A stretch of 64,000 nucleotides of DNA from Gracilimonas sp040882225 (GTDB lineage Bacteria > Bacteroidota > Rhodothermia > Balneolales > Balneolaceae), in assembly GCA_040882225.1 (NCBI GenBank), contig JBBEBR010000009.1, forward strand, positions 1 through 64,000. The letters are read 5' to 3'. The translations under genes were made by a program, and so were the position numbers. The notes beneath the pieces are model-generated. The model was not told the DNA's origin and made no database searches. It saw nothing but the letters and a program-made list of their open reading frames with translations. Shown piece after piece: positions 62,916 through 64,000 of this stretch. The stretch's first letter is position 1. Each line of letters opens with the position of its first letter.

Positions 62916-64000
62916 ATGAAAAGCCTCGTAATTGTAGAGTCACCAACTAAAACAAAGACCATCAAAAAGTACTTGCCAAAAGGCTATGTGGTGGACTCTT
63001 CGATGGGCCATATCCGCGATCTTCCTTCTTCGGCGAAAGAAATTCCCGCTAAATACAAAAAAGAGAGCTGGTCGAATTTGGGAATTAATGTGGATGATCG
63101 GTTTGATCCACTTTACGTTATTCCGGCTTCAAAAAAGAAAGTGGTTACCCGGCTCAAAAAATTACTCAAAGACGCCGACGAATTGATTCTCGCAACTGAT
63201 GAAGACCGCGAAGGGGAAGCAATTTCCTGGCATTTACTGGAAATTCTGAAGCCGAAAGTTCCGGTAAAAAGAATGGTATTCCGGGAAATCACCAAAGAGG
63301 CTGTGCAAAACGCGCTGGAAAATACCCGCGATATTGACATGAATTTGGTGCACGCCCAGGAAACCCGAAGAATTTTGGATCGCCTTGCCGGCTACACGGT
63401 TTCTCCTTTGCTATGGAAGAAAATTTCTCCGGGTCTTTCCGCAGGACGGGTGCAATCGGTAGCGGTTGAATTTTTGGTTGAACGTGAACGCGAGCGCATG
63501 AAATTTAGAAGCGCCACTTATTTCGATTTACAGGCGCAACTGCATAAATCAGGCGATAAGGATCAGTTTAAAGCGGATCTGACGCATTTAGACGATAAGC
63601 GCCTTGCCAGTGGTAAAGATTTTGATGAAAACACAGGGAAACTCAAAAAACCGGACTCAGTTGTTTTACTGGATGAGGAAAAAGCCAGTAATCTCGTTGA
63701 CAATTTGAAAGAGGCAAACTGGGAGGTAATCAAGGTTGAGGTAAAAACACAGAAACGAAATCCGGCGCCTCCATTTATTACTTCTACGTTGCAACAGGAT
63801 GCAAACCGTAAGTTCGGCTTCTCGGCCCGCGACACCATGAGCGTTGCTCAAAAGCTGTATGAGAAAGGATTTATCACTTATATGAGAACGGATTCAACCC
63901 GGCTCTCATCTCAGGCAATTGACGCCGCCCGAAATGCCGTTACCGAGCAATATGGCGATGAGTACTTATTTGAGCGGGTTCGGAATTATACCAAAAAAGG
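62916..64000 (+). CDS. topA: DNA topoisomerase I, N-terminal part (cut by window end)
   Basis: 361 codons of an open gene. Type IA topoisomerase that relaxes negative supercoils. TOPRIM domain LVIVESPTKTKTIKKYL at the start, Glu and the acidic triad ATDEDREGEAISWH (about 93-106), GLSAGRVQSVAV near 173-184, and active-site Tyr322 in FITYMRTDST. The rest, including zinc fingers, is past the edge. Complete so far. Confidence 0.97.
   Translation, partial: MKSLVIVESPTKTKTIKKYLPKGYVVDSSMGHIRDLPSSAKEIPAKYKKESWSNLGINVDDRFDPLYVIPASKKKVVTRLKKLLKDADELILATDEDREGEAISWHLLEILKPKVPVKRMVFREITKEAVQNALENTRDIDMNLVHAQETRRILDRLAGYTVSPLLWKKISPGLSAGRVQSVAVEFLVERERERMKFRSATYFDLQAQLHKSGDKDQFKADLTHLDDKRLASGKDFDENTGKLKKPDSVVLLDEEKASNLVDNLKEANWEVIKVEVKTQKRNPAPPFITSTLQQDANRKFGFSARDTMSVAQKLYEKGFITYMRTDSTRLSSQAIDAARNAVTEQYGDEYLFERVRNYTKK

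Overview
The window looks like chromosomal DNA from a Bacteroidota-type bacterium, most likely the Balneola/Rhodothermus side (Balneolota/Rhodothermota). The clues are promoters of the TTG-N19/20-TAnnTTTG form, weak use of Shine-Dalgarno sites, a PorQ-like type IX secretion protein, many exported proteins ending their signal peptides in AQ, a tig-clpP-clpX block and an assimilatory APS-reductase-type CysH. Genus level is inference; no rRNA is present. All comparisons were made by eye.

Layout. 1-7.1 kb: minus-strand type I-B CRISPR interference operon (cas8-cas7-cas5-cas3, then cas6 after a gap holding a broken second copy of the cas6 start and palindrome-bounded repeats). No cas1/cas2/cas4 and no normal array lie in the window; short degenerate repeat-like sequences and a tRNA-like sequence lie upstream of cas8. 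7.4-16.7 kb: ROK sugar kinase, VOC protein, MarR regulator with a readable promoter and operator, DksA-like zinc protein, DUF456, MFS transporter, hutH, peptide transporter, mnmE. 16.7-23.3 kb: two tiny sibling lipoproteins, an ABC exporter operon that lacks its ATPase and has an internally deleted fusion protein, a lipoprotein, secG, mscS. 23.3-33.6 kb: an SRAP-fold protein without its catalytic residues, a CPBP protease, a DEAD-box protein without its ATPase motifs, cysH, cutA, tRNA-Leu(UAG), tig-clpP-clpX, a histidine kinase and a sigma factor.

33.7-46.9 kb: a minus-strand operon porQ-aroC-TPR-LysM/RlpA-CPBP; an Mla-type lipid transport operon (permease, ATPase, MCE protein); a PpiD-like chaperone; ribD-ribE; a YciI protein; proline dehydrogenase; a DUF4097 protein built from TSGGS repeats. 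47-60 kb is accessory: two tandem sibling lipoproteins, a frameshifted and truncated metalloprotease, then a cluster of exported proteins (LPP20/DUF4384 protein, a 14-repeat WD40-caspase, a second caspase, and a PEGA/NTF2-like protein). This cluster lies between two direct copies of a 237-bp piece of the methylmalonyl-CoA epimerase gene, only one of which belongs to an intact gene. 60-64 kb returns to ordinary genes: mce, an exported aminopeptidase P, a peroxiredoxin and the first third or more of topA.

The strongest leads are (1) the exported WD40-caspase cluster flanked by direct repeats that could excise it, (2) a crRNA-like element beside cas8 whose first 11 spacer bases recur upstream of cas8, resembling Cas autorepression by CreR-type RNAs, and (3) two neighbouring enzyme-fold proteins, SRAP and DEAD-box, that have lost their catalytic residues.
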